A DNA stretch of 40,481 nucleotides, taken from assembly GCA_002298995.1 (NCBI GenBank), contig DBMO01000021.1:1-40481 (forward strand). Reading direction: 5' to 3'. Of the stretch, positions 6,975 to 15,001 are shown one piece after another. The translations under genes were made by a program, and so were the position numbers. The DNA is from Desulfarculales bacterium UBA696. GTDB lineage: Bacteria > Desulfobacterota > Syntrophobacteria > Syntrophobacterales > Syntrophobacteraceae. Within the stretch, counting starts at the first letter, position 1. Every line of letters begins with the position of its first letter. Below the pieces are notes generated by a model. That model was not told the DNA's origin, did no database searches, and saw nothing but the letters and a program-made list of their open reading frames with translations.

Positions 6975-8420
6975 CTATATTCTCCGAGGTACCGGAAGAG
7001 CAAAGCTGAAGGTGCTTCCGCGTCCGGGCAAGCTACGCACCGCAATCTCGCCGCCGTGGGCTTCGACGATATACTTCGATATGCTAAGTCCGAGACCAAC
7101 TCCATCCACCTGGTCGCGTAATCCTGAAGCTCGGTAATATTTGTGGAAAACCAGTTGCTGCTCTTCCTCAGGGATGCCCGGACCATTGTCGGACACCGAA
7201 AAAACCAGCTCAGGTCCACTTTCCGATGCACCCTGAGCTACAGTTACCACAATCTCGGTGCCTTGGGGAGAGAACTTGATAGCATTTCCGATCAGGTTCA
7301 AGAGCACCTGCTGGAGGTTGTCCGGATCGGCGCTGAACTCGGGTATCCCAGGTGCGACATGGGCCTCGATCTTTATGTCTTTTGCCTCTGCGGCTGGAAT
7401 CAGCCGCGAAATGGCCCCTTCTACAAACTGGGCGGCATCGACGGGACGCTTGCGGATTTCTACCGCCCCGGCTTCGAGGCGCGATATCTGCATCAGGTGA
7501 TTGAGCAAAGTCGTTATGCGCTCTATCTCCCGGCTGGCAATTTCCAGAAAACGCCTCTGCTTTTCGTTTATATCCCCCATGACCTCTTCGACGATCAGAT
7601 TGACCGATTCGCGAATTGAGGTAAGCGGGGTCCGTATTTCATGGCTCAGCATCGAAATGAAGTCGGACTTCATCCGCTCCTCTTCGGCAAGCCTTGAGGC
7701 CATGTCGTTAAATGCGCCGGCAAGTTCTCCGAATTCGTCATTGGAGTAGACCCGGATCGGCTGTTTAAGGCCGGATCGGGAGATCGATTTTATTCCGCGC
7801 CTTAACTCGCGAAGCGGGCGGTTCATCGAGTAGGCAATCGCAATGACTCCCAACAGTCCTATTATGAGCGAGGTTCCCAGCCCGATGAAGCCCCATTGCA
7901 CCGCGGTTCGGCCCCGCTCGTTGAGGCTCTTAAGACGGCTTTCAATCTGTTGCTCGTTTGCGAATCGGGCCTTGGAAATCTTGTCCACCCAGTTGTTTAT
8001 TATCTCTTCTTTAAGCCAGGGCAGATCGGATTCGGCGCTTTCCTTCGGCTGCTGGGGAAACTGCTGCTCATATTCCTTCTGAAGCTCCTCCCAGGGGGCC
8101 GCGCCCGTTTCTCCTCCACCAAACCATAGTATGTCAAAGAGATTAGATTCATATTCCTTCTGAGCTGAGGCAAAATATTCCTTGTAGTCTTCCTTTTTCA
8201 GAAGATCGTATTTTTTCTGGCTTTCTGCCATCCAGAGCAGATTGTCGACCATCTTCTTGGATGCGGTCGAAATCCGGTAATTCTTGTTTGCGATATCTTC
8301 GGAAGTTTTTACAAGCTGCTGAATATGAATAAATAGAATCAGAATCGTGCCGTAAAAAATTAGCGAAGTTATTACGTACCAAAAGAAAAGCTTGAGGACT
8401 ATTCCAAATTTTATTTTCAT
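6975..8420 (-). CDS. glrK: Sensor histidine kinase, GlrK/QseE type
   Basis: 481 residues from ATG 8420, which has GGAG close upstream; a longer frame from 8456 lacks a site. TM1 is at ~7-31, a Lys/Glu-rich helical periplasmic domain at ~35-175 and TM2 at ~177-199. HAMP follows at ~200-250, then a HisKA H-box with H260 (SMLSHEIRTPLTS) and a HATPase_c domain with N-box LLNLIGNAIKF, G1 DNGPGI and GVGLGLSI. All catalytic motifs are intact. The periplasmic part has an unusual aromatic/glycine patch (FDILWFGGGETG) and no PAS or Cache motif I recognise. It heads a three-gene minus-strand operon with the lipoprotein and the sigma54 regulator, and probably senses an envelope signal through the lipoprotein. 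Confidence 0.85.
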   Translation of the reverse strand: MKIKFGIVLKLFFWYVITSLIFYGTILILFIHIQQLVKTSEDIANKNYRISTASKKMVDNLLWMAESQKKYDLLKKEDYKEYFASAQKEYESNLFDILWFGGGETGAAPWEELQKEYEQQFPQQPKESAESDLPWLKEEIINNWVDKISKARFANEQQIESRLKSLNERGRTAVQWGFIGLGTSLIIGLLGVIAIAYSMNRPLRELRRGIKSISRSGLKQPIRVYSNDEFGELAGAFNDMASRLAEEERMKSDFISMLSHEIRTPLTSIRESVNLIVEEVMGDINEKQRRFLEIASREIERITTLLNHLMQISRLEAGAVEIRKRPVDAAQFVEGAISRLIPAAEAKDIKIEAHVAPGIPEFSADPDNLQQVLLNLIGNAIKFSPQGTEIVVTVAQGASESGPELVFSVSDNGPGIPEEEQQLVFHKYYRASGLRDQVDGVGLGLSISKYIVEAHGGEIAVRSLPGRGSTFSFALPVPRRI

Positions 8421-8859
8421 ATTCTCCAACGATTTAGCTGGATTACGCCAATGCATAAAGCGGAGCCCATTGCCGGGCGTAATAGTAATTCATGCCAAAA
8501 CAGGCGAAAAGCAAAATTAATCGAAAAAGTGCTCGATAAAAAGCATTTTCTTCAGACAGAACGAGAGCTTCGGCAGCTGCCCGCAATTACTGAAAAATCC
8601 CCAGGGCGGGCAGGGCGTTTTATAGAGCCTGGTTGTGGCGCGGTCTCGTGTGACTGTTGCCCAAATGCAGAATCTAAGTAAAACGGCCGAAATTGAAGGA
8701 AAACTCCCTCCCATGGTGGGAGGGGGACTAGCATTGAAAACTCCTTTGGGAAACAGTCCGTCCTGACCGCGCCACAACCGTGTGAGGGGAGTTATCTCTC
8801 AATTCCTGTCATATTTTTGATTCCGCTTCTGGGCAATAGGCTGCGCAACCCGTGCCAAC
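8421..8859. other. Gene-free interval upstream of the sensor kinase operon
   Basis: I see no gene. It contains the inverted-repeat element at 8631-8779 and, inside it, the palindrome CTCCCTCCCATGGTGGGAGG (about 8704-8722). That palindrome could be an operator or a hairpin. A promoter for the minus-strand operon should lie here, but I cannot identify one with confidence. Confidence 0.4.
8631..8779. repeat. 149-bp element with inverted ends (MITE-like)
   Basis: The left end GGTTGTGGCGCGGTC (8631-8645) is matched perfectly by its reverse complement at 8765-8779. The similarity continues inward with GACTGTT and CCC, about 26 of 32 bases (8631-8662 against 8748-8779). The end sequence is related to the outer part of the dispersed repeat at 40345-40395 and 19185-19220. 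No transposase is encoded and no clear target-site duplication is visible. Confidence 0.65.
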
Positions 8860-9657
8860 CTACATCTCCCAGGGCACCCGGCACCTTCTTTCCAGGTAGT
8901 CATCGCCAAGGATCTCCCTGTTGGAGCCGGCTTTGATTATTTGGCCCTTGAACATTACGGCGGTTTTTTCGGCAAGATGGGGGATCTCGGTGTAGTCGTG
9001 CGTTACGAACAGCGTCGTCATGCCCATCTCATTGATTACCTGCCCGAGGTCTTCCAGAAGGCTGTTTCTGGTTGGGTAGTCGAGGGAGGCAAAAGGCTCA
9101 TCGAGGAAAAGGAGGTCGGGTTCGAGTGCGAACGCGCGGGCGAGGCTCACTCGCTGTGCTTCTCCGCCTGAAAGGGAGCGCGCCTGGCGGCCTTTGAGAT
9201 GTGCAACTCCGAAGACTTCCAGCCATTTTTCCACTCTGGCGTGCGATTCCCCGCGAGCTACATTCCTGATGCGAAGCGCGGTTGCGAGATTCGACCCAAC
9301 CGTCATGTCCAGCAGAGTCGATTCCTGGAAGACAACGGCCATCCGGCGGCGAAGCGCAAGGAGATTTCCCGGGGCGGCAATGGCGCCGTCGAACTCGATC
9401 GTACCAGAGGTGGGAGGCACAAGAAGGGCCAGGGTCAGGAGCAGACTCGTTTTCCCGGCCCCGTTCGGCCCAACCAGCGCAACCCGCTCTCCCCGCATGA
9501 GCGAAAAGGAATCGACGCGAAAGATCTCCGTGGTCGAGTTTACCCGCAGCAGATTTTTGGCCAGAAGCAAAGGTTCCAAAACTGAAGTCCCTTTTGAATA
9601 TATATCCACACTGGAATGGCCGATCCGGTTCTCCACAAAAGACTTAGAAATTATCAT
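8860..9657 (-). CDS. ABC transporter ATP-binding protein, TupC/WtpC-like (tungstate/molybdate type)
   Basis: 265 residues from ATG 9657. The true start is uncertain: the frame opens at 9711, and a TTG at 9579 has a better-placed AAAGGGA. Walker A is GPNGAGKTSLL, then Q-loop VVFQESTL, signature LSGGEAQRVSLARA, Walker B LLFLDEPFASLD and H-loop VTHDYTE. The motifs are complete for an importer ATPase. The pattern, including the TSGTIEFDG and ALRRRMAVVFQE segments, resembles TupC/WtpC ATPases that power tungstate uptake. Neither the substrate-binding protein nor the permease is next to it: the flanks are the kinase operon and a divergent gene. It must pair with subunits coded elsewhere. Substrate assignment is inference. 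Confidence 0.75.
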   Translation of the reverse strand: MIISKSFVENRIGHSSVDIYSKGTSVLEPLLLAKNLLRVNSTTEIFRVDSFSLMRGERVALVGPNGAGKTSLLLTLALLVPPTSGTIEFDGAIAAPGNLLALRRRMAVVFQESTLLDMTVGSNLATALRIRNVARGESHARVEKWLEVFGVAHLKGRQARSLSGGEAQRVSLARAFALEPDLLFLDEPFASLDYPTRNSLLEDLGQVINEMGMTTLFVTHDYTEIPHLAEKTAVMFKGQIIKAGSNREILGDDYLERRCRVPWEM

Positions 9658-9870
9658 TTTAGGAAGGCCTGTCAAATCAATTGATCCACTTACACCCGCA
9701 ATACGGAGCATAGATCGAAATTTGCCGGATTTTTGTTATCATGTCGCTCGAGATGTACGATATCCTTGATAAGTGTGCATACGTCATTTAATATCAATTC
9801 TTTGGGCAGGAGAAACAAAAGGGATTATCGCCGGTGTCTCCGCTTTGGGGAACCCGCCCTGGAGAATAGC

Positions 9871-11280
9871 ATGGAAAAATTCGAGAGCCTTCTCGAAACC
9901 TCGTGCAGGACTATGATCAGAACGATCCTGGCGTGCCTGGACAATGCCAAGAAGGGCACCATTTACAGGATCGGTTTGATGCCGGAACTGACGGCCGTTC
10001 GGATAACCTCCGGGAGCAGGGAATCGGGTTCGGAAGAAATCGAGTGGGGTCTTCCCGCGGCATCGGACTACAATCCGCCGGGAAAAAGCTGGGAACAGTA
10101 CCGCGATCAGCCTGGGCGTCCCCTGGAAGCGATGGGCTGGTGTGTCGAAAAGCAACTTAGCTGGACAGCCGATAATCCCCAGGAAGACGAACGGAGCGTG
10201 CGCAAGCAGCTCCTGGGAGAGGTCGAAGACCACTACCACATGGAGCCCGTGCTGGTTTCCAAGGCAAGCCTTTACGGGAGCGCCGCGGACGGGCTCTGTT
10301 ACCCGCTCGATCACCTCGGAAATCCCATTTGGCAAGATACCGGCTACGTTGTGGCCGCCGTCATAAAAATTCATTTCGAACCGGGCAGCCTGAATCGGGG
10401 CGACAGTTCGACCCGGGCGATACGTGAGCTTTCCCAGAGCCTCGGTACCGAACTCCTTTCGCTATACATAAGCGATATGCTCTACAGGGCGCGCAAGGAT
10501 TTTGCCCGGCAAAGGCTACAGAGCTGTGAAATCCTGGCCCATGAACTCAGAAACACGATGGTAAAGCTCGGGTTTGTTTTCACGGCTATAAATGCCCAGG
10601 TCGCAATCATTCGCGAGAGTTGGGAACACTTGCTGCAAACCCATGTGGCTGGTCTCGAATGGAAGGGGGCCGTTCTGGGAACGCTCTCCTCGGAGTTGGA
10701 GCAGAAGCGGGAAAGCCTCAGGCCGGGCAGCGAACTCTATGCGATAAGCGAGACGCTTCTAGCAGAGCAGAAAGAGTTGGCCAAGATATCGCTTTCCCCT
10801 TACCAGGAGCAGGACTGGGTAAGAAACAAGATCCGCCCGAAATGGGAAAGGCTGCTTTCGGTTTCCGCCGCATGGGACCCCTCGGAGATAAACTCTCTTC
10901 TGGATCGCTTGCTCGATTCGCTTCGCACCGGCATGGAAAAGACCCTGATCGGTAAGGTGAACGGCTTTCCTGCCGAAATATTGGAAGAATGGGCCAGGCT
11001 GGCTTACATCAATATAAATTCCAGCAATCTTCACCAGATTGACGAAGTGGTGCGGCTAGTCCAATATCCGTTGCTGCCGGTGGCTCATAAGGAGCAGGTG
11101 CTAAGGGTGCTCAAATCCCTGAAATCACTGGTTCTCATTATTCCGGAGGTCGAAGAGAAGGCGACAAGAATACTGCAGTCTCTGAGATACGGCACCTGGG
11201 CCGAGGACATTGCCCGCATAGCGCCCGGCCTTGGCGGTGCGAGTGTCTGCGGAGATAGCGGAATCGGCCTGACCGACTAA
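9871..11280 (+). CDS. Unrecognised signalling protein with kinase-type H-box but no ATPase domain
   Basis: 469 residues from ATG 9871, chosen for GGAG six bases upstream; the frame opens at 9733. Residues ~25-200 look like a GAF-type sensor (GWCVEKQLSWTADNPQED; HMEPVLV; YPLDHLGNPIWQD; VVAAVIKIHF). A helical linker then leads to ILAHELRNTMVKLGF with His224, which closely resembles the phosphoacceptor H-box of HisKA kinases. What follows (~235-469) is entirely helical and shows no N, G1, F or G2 box, so a catalytic ATPase domain is absent. The next gene 66 bp downstream is a complete PAS histidine kinase on the same strand, so it may be phosphorylated in trans or act as a dimerisation/phosphotransfer partner. 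I do not recognise a named family. Confidence 0.7.
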   Translation: MEKFESLLETSCRTMIRTILACLDNAKKGTIYRIGLMPELTAVRITSGSRESGSEEIEWGLPAASDYNPPGKSWEQYRDQPGRPLEAMGWCVEKQLSWTADNPQEDERSVRKQLLGEVEDHYHMEPVLVSKASLYGSAADGLCYPLDHLGNPIWQDTGYVVAAVIKIHFEPGSLNRGDSSTRAIRELSQSLGTELLSLYISDMLYRARKDFARQRLQSCEILAHELRNTMVKLGFVFTAINAQVAIIRESWEHLLQTHVAGLEWKGAVLGTLSSELEQKRESLRPGSELYAISETLLAEQKELAKISLSPYQEQDWVRNKIRPKWERLLSVSAAWDPSEINSLLDRLLDSLRTGMEKTLIGKVNGFPAEILEEWARLAYININSSNLHQIDEVVRLVQYPLLPVAHKEQVLRVLKSLKSLVLIIPEVEEKATRILQSLRYGTWAEDIARIAPGLGGASVCGDSGIGLTD

Positions 11281-11346
11281 TGCCTGGCTCCGCCGGCATG
11301 ATCCACGAAAATCTAAGCGGCGGGAAAACGCCGCGGGAGATGGACG

Positions 11347-12573
11347 ATGGCAGACAACAAGGAAGGGTGCTCCGGCAACACCGAATCCTGGGACATGAAT
11401 TCGGAGTTGTCACAGCATCCCCAGATGAGGGAGACGTTTAGCAGTGTGGAACTCAAATATAAGCGTTTTTTCGACTCGGCGGGCGAGATGCATTTTATTA
11501 CCAGCCGGAGAGGAAAGATTCTCGACATAAACCAGGCGGGGGTTGACCTCTTCAGGTTCTCCAGCAAAGAAGATATGCTCGTCCTCGAATCCGTCGGCAT
11601 TCTGTTTTGCAGGCCGGAGGAAGGAAAGATCTTCCAGCGCAGAATTGAGGCCGAGGGCTTCATCAAAGACTTCGAAGTCGGGATGAGAAGATTGGATGGG
11701 ACCTTCTTTACAGCCTCGATAACAGCCGGCCTCTGGTTCGAAGAAGACGGATCGATTTCCTGCGAGGGAGTCCTTCGTGACATCACCGAGATCAAACAGC
11801 TGCAAGAGGCCTGTCTCGAGGCCGAAAAGGCGAACAGGGAACTCACCGAGTCCGAGCGTCGAATACGGGACCTCAACACAGACATTCTGAACATGCTGAT
11901 GATCATGTCCCATGATATTCGTGGTCCGCTGGTCTCTATTGCCGCCACATTGAAACTCCTCATGCGCGGCTCCTTCGGGCGCATGGATGAGAGCGTTATC
12001 AACACTGTCCAGGAACTGCTCGCGCGGGTGCGCCACCTGATCGGCATTGCGGAGGACTGCCTGGGCAGGGCACACTCACTCGAAGGTACCACGCGTGCTG
12101 ATCGCGCCACGGTCGACCTCAGGCAGGATATCATCGATCCCGTCCTGGACGAAGTTTCAAACGAAATCGAACTCCATCGGATAACTATAGACAACCGCCT
12201 CGGCGCCATTCCAGCCGGGTGCATTCCAATAAGCGTCAAAATGATGTGGCTGAAGGCGGTGTTCAGGAATCTTTTCAAAAACGCCATCAAGTATGGCGGG
12301 AAGGACTGCAACATAGCATTCGGCTTCGAGGACCACGGGGGTTTTTACCGCCTGAATGTCTACAACAGCGGCCAACCTATTCCCGAAGAATACCGGGACA
12401 GACTCTTTACGAAATTCACCCAGATCGACGTCGGAGCGGAGAAAAAAGACGGCTTCGGGATGGGTCTCTACCTGATCCGCGAAATCGTGAGAAAGCACGG
12501 CGGAGATATCTGGTACGAAGCCAAGCGCGACGGCTCCGATTTCATCTTGATCCTGGCCAAAGAACCGCAGTAG
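11347..12573 (+). CDS. Soluble PAS-domain histidine kinase
   Basis: 408 residues, ATG 11347 with GGGAGA upstream. No membrane segment, so cytoplasmic. PAS lies at about 35-148 (ending VLRDITEIKQLQE), followed by a coiled linker. The H-box is IMSHDIRGPLVSI (His189) and the HATPase has NLFKNAIKYGG, NSGQPIPEEY and FGMGLYLIREIV. The catalytic motifs are complete though the G1 box is NSGQPI rather than DxGxGI, as in some PAS kinases. It is probably co-transcribed with the preceding H-box protein. No response regulator is adjacent; the partner must be elsewhere or be the preceding protein. Confidence 0.85.
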   Translation: MADNKEGCSGNTESWDMNSELSQHPQMRETFSSVELKYKRFFDSAGEMHFITSRRGKILDINQAGVDLFRFSSKEDMLVLESVGILFCRPEEGKIFQRRIEAEGFIKDFEVGMRRLDGTFFTASITAGLWFEEDGSISCEGVLRDITEIKQLQEACLEAEKANRELTESERRIRDLNTDILNMLMIMSHDIRGPLVSIAATLKLLMRGSFGRMDESVINTVQELLARVRHLIGIAEDCLGRAHSLEGTTRADRATVDLRQDIIDPVLDEVSNEIELHRITIDNRLGAIPAGCIPISVKMMWLKAVFRNLFKNAIKYGGKDCNIAFGFEDHGGFYRLNVYNSGQPIPEEYRDRLFTKFTQIDVGAEKKDGFGMGLYLIREIVRKHGGDIWYEAKRDGSDFILILAKEPQ

Positions 12574-12680
12574 CGGGTGACGGAGGGAAGCCGGCATCCT
12601 TGCTGCGCCGGGGTTCCTGGACTGTTGCCGCACGGCACAACAACCTCACTTAAAATGATTGATCTGCCGGAAAGTATCCG

Positions 12681-13898
12681 ATGATTTCAGCCGCCGAGAT
12701 CCAAAAGGCCGCCGAAGTGCTTCGCGGCAAGATAATCCGTACACCCCTTGTCCAATCCCCCGCCCTTGGCAGGCTAACTGGAGCGGACGTTCGGCTCAAG
12801 CTGGAAAATCTCCAGGAGACAGGTTCCTTTAAAATTAGGGGTGCGACCTTCAAGATACTCTCCGAGCTCGACCGGATCGGCAAGGAGGGTATAGTCGCGG
12901 CCTCGGCCGGCAACCACGCCCAGGGCGTTGCGCTTGCCGCCGGCAGGGCCGGCATCCGGTCCCTGATCGTAATGCCGCAGTGGTCCTCGATTTCAAAGCA
13001 GGAGGCCACGCGCGGGTATGGTGGCGAGGTCGTTCTGGCAGGCCGCAACATTGCCGATTGCATAACCAGGGCGAGGAAGCTGGCTAAAGCCGGAATGACC
13101 TTCATTCACCCATTCGACGACCAGCTGATCGTGGCTGGGCAGGGAACCATCGGTCTCGAAATCCTGGAGGATCTGCCCGATACCGATGTCATAATCGTCC
13201 CCGTTGGCGGGGGCGGCCTGATTTCGGGGATTGCATCCGCTGCCAGGGCTATCAGGCCCGGGGTGCGCATAGTGGGGGTCCAGGCCTCAGCCTGCCCCTC
13301 GGCCGTAAAGGCGCTCGAGGCCAACCGCTCGGTAATGGTCGAGGCGAAGCGCTCGATCGCCGATGGAATAGCGGTAAAGCAAATCGGCGGGATTCCATTC
13401 AAGGTTATCCGGGAGATGGTAGACGAAATCGTTACCGTGGACGAGGACTCGATCGCCGAGGCCGTCCTCATGCTGCTCGAGACCAACAAAATCCTGGCGG
13501 AGGGCGCCGGGGCAGTGCCGGTTGCGGCGCTGCTGAGCGGAGCGGTCCAAATCTCACCTGGACAAAAGGCGGTTCTGGTAATCAGCGGCGGCAACATGGA
13601 CAGCCCGCTTCTGGACAGGGTCCTGCGAAAGGGCCTCACGAGGCACGGCCGTATCATGAATTTCAGCATCTGCCTCGATGACATCCCCGGCGCGCTTGCA
13701 TCGCTTCTGACGGTCATTGCCGGGACCGGTGCAAACGTGCTCCAGATCTACCACAACAGAGGCGGGGCAGGTCTTCCCATACACCAGAGCCAGGTTGAAC
13801 TAGAAATAGAAACGCGAAATTTCGAGCACATAACCCAGGTTCAACAGGCACTCGACCAGTCGGGCTACAAACTCGAGCCGGGAAAGAGCGGCAAGTGA
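12681..13898 (+). CDS. ilvA: Threonine ammonia-lyase with C-terminal ACT domain
   Basis: 405 residues, the length of the single-ACT form. It is a PLP fold-type II enzyme: the Schiff-base Lys51 lies in ETGSFKIRGA, the substrate-contacting loop is AASAGNHAQGVA, and the phosphate-binding glycine loop is PVGGGGLISG. The C-terminal ~80 residues (SICLDDIPGALASLLTVIAG onward) form an ACT domain for allosteric control. It converts threonine to 2-oxobutanoate, the entry to isoleucine synthesis, or to propionate in catabolism. The single short ACT is shared by TdcB-like and some biosynthetic enzymes, so ilvA versus tdcB is not settled. GGAAAG precedes the ATG, and a strong terminator follows at 14000-14044. 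Confidence 0.9.
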   Translation: MISAAEIQKAAEVLRGKIIRTPLVQSPALGRLTGADVRLKLENLQETGSFKIRGATFKILSELDRIGKEGIVAASAGNHAQGVALAAGRAGIRSLIVMPQWSSISKQEATRGYGGEVVLAGRNIADCITRARKLAKAGMTFIHPFDDQLIVAGQGTIGLEILEDLPDTDVIIVPVGGGGLISGIASAARAIRPGVRIVGVQASACPSAVKALEANRSVMVEAKRSIADGIAVKQIGGIPFKVIREMVDEIVTVDEDSIAEAVLMLLETNKILAEGAGAVPVAALLSGAVQISPGQKAVLVISGGNMDSPLLDRVLRKGLTRHGRIMNFSICLDDIPGALASLLTVIAGTGANVLQIYHNRGGAGLPIHQSQVELEIETRNFEHITQVQQALDQSGYKLEPGKSGK

Positions 13899-13999
13899 TC
13901 TCCCGCCCCCTGGTCGTCATAGCACGGGATCCCGTATCTTTTAGGTTGAGCGGAGCGGTGAAATAGGTTTAACACCGCGTGATAGATGAAAAAAAAAGT

Positions 14000-14044
14000 G
14001 AAACCCAACAACTCCACCGCCGGAGTGTTGGGTTTCGCTTTTTC
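14000..14044 (+). terminator. Rho-independent terminator after ilvA
   Basis: GAAACCCAACAACTCC pairs with GGAGTGTTGGGTTTC across a 6-base loop with one bulge, followed by a T-rich run (GCTTTTTCC). A run of A before the stem makes it potentially bidirectional. The right arm GTGTTGGGTTTCGCT (14025-14039) recurs at 38850-38864. From here to 14240 I see no gene. Confidence 0.85.
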
Positions 14045-14240
14045 CTTACCGAGGCATGCATTTAAACTCGCGGCAGCGCTTAACCAAATCCGCTGTCAGT
14101 TTCAACGGATCGCGGTGTTCTCGAAGCTCAACGAGCGCAAGGAAAAGGCGGCATTGGGGATGCCGCCATATATTGGCCTTATTTAGATGAATTCTATATA
14201 TGTTAATAACGTCAATATGAATAACGTCGGCAGAACCGGG

Positions 14241-14429
14241 TTATTTTCCAGCAAAGGCGGGACGGGGGAGTCGTACCTGGAAATTTTTGATATTGATTTC
14301 GTCTTGCCTCAGGATGGCGACTTGAAATGCGCTTAGCTTTGCGCAATTTCTTGCGCACTCATCCTTATTCTGGTCGATATTTTCGCATCTTCGGCAAGGA
14401 CTTTCCAATGTTCGAGCAAAGGGGATCAT
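14241..14429 (-). CDS. Small cysteine-rich protein (putative metal-binding)
   Basis: 62 residues from ATG 14429, selected because GGAGGA lies eight bases upstream; an open frame to 14495 lacks a site. Residues 12-36 read CRRCENIDQNKDECARNC followed by KLSAFQ, a C-x2-C-x8-C-x3-C arrangement typical of a small zinc-ribbon or other metal site. The tail is unremarkable. It stands alone on the minus strand between ilvA and the mutase genes. I do not recognise a named family. The good Shine-Dalgarno site and spaced cysteines argue it is a real gene. Confidence 0.6.
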   Translation of the reverse strand: MIPFARTLESPCRRCENIDQNKDECARNCAKLSAFQVAILRQDEINIKNFQVRLPRPAFAGK

Positions 14430-15001
14430 GAGCTGGTTCCTCCGGGGCAGAAGGGTCGAGTGAACTGGAGAATACGCAAGAAAATACATTAGCACAACTT
14501 TTCACAAAATATCAAGCTTATTATGAGTCATTCCGGCCTGAACCGCGGAATATAATGTGACAACAACTTACCCGCGGCCGTTATCTGTCCCGCAGTTGCA
14601 TCATTTCTGGAGTTGGCGCTTGCTGTGGTTTTGCGTGGCTGTCCGGTTTTCTCCTGGCGCTGCTCCGCTACGGTGGCGAGCCCTGGCGCCGCGCTTTTGC
14701 TGTTTTTCACGATCCACCCCTCAAATGTGTTTGATTCTTGAGGCACTTGCTGCTATAGACGAATGTGATCAATTTCTCTACTCCCTGCCCCCTGTTGCGG
14801 CCAGGCGGGCCGGGTGGCGCACGTTCGCTCCTAAACCCTTTCTTTTTCACCTTGCTCGGGTCTATTTTTTTCCGTGAGTCAACCGGAGAGGAAAAATGGC
14901 CAGGGGCGCCGAACTGTGTTGCGGTTCGTGCTTTTTTTAACAGAATCCGCTGAAGCAACCAGCGGGGTGTCTTGTGGAATTTCGAGTTGAGGAGGCTGCG
15001 T
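14430..15001. other. Interval upstream of the methylmalonyl-CoA mutase genes
   Basis: No gene is convincing here. A minus-strand open frame at 14528-14746 has no ribosome-binding site and low-complexity content. The interval must hold the promoter and leader of the mutase operon; I see no cobalamin riboswitch hallmark (no B12-box-like GCCACTG). The last bases carry GAGGAGG, which sets the mutase start. Confidence 0.4.

Noticed and set aside
8851..8865. GCAACCCGTGCCAA, resembling a reversed sigma54 promoter
   Set aside because: The spacing between the GG and GC elements is two bases short of the -24/-12 consensus, and it lies inside or at the end of the ABC ATPase gene.
14528..14746. 72-residue minus-strand open frame upstream of the mutase genes
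   Set aside because: No start site, low-complexity Ala/Thr/Ser content and no recognisable motif.
14430..15001. Cobalamin riboswitch before the mutase genes
   Set aside because: No B12-box-like GCCACTG or matching paired elements could be found.
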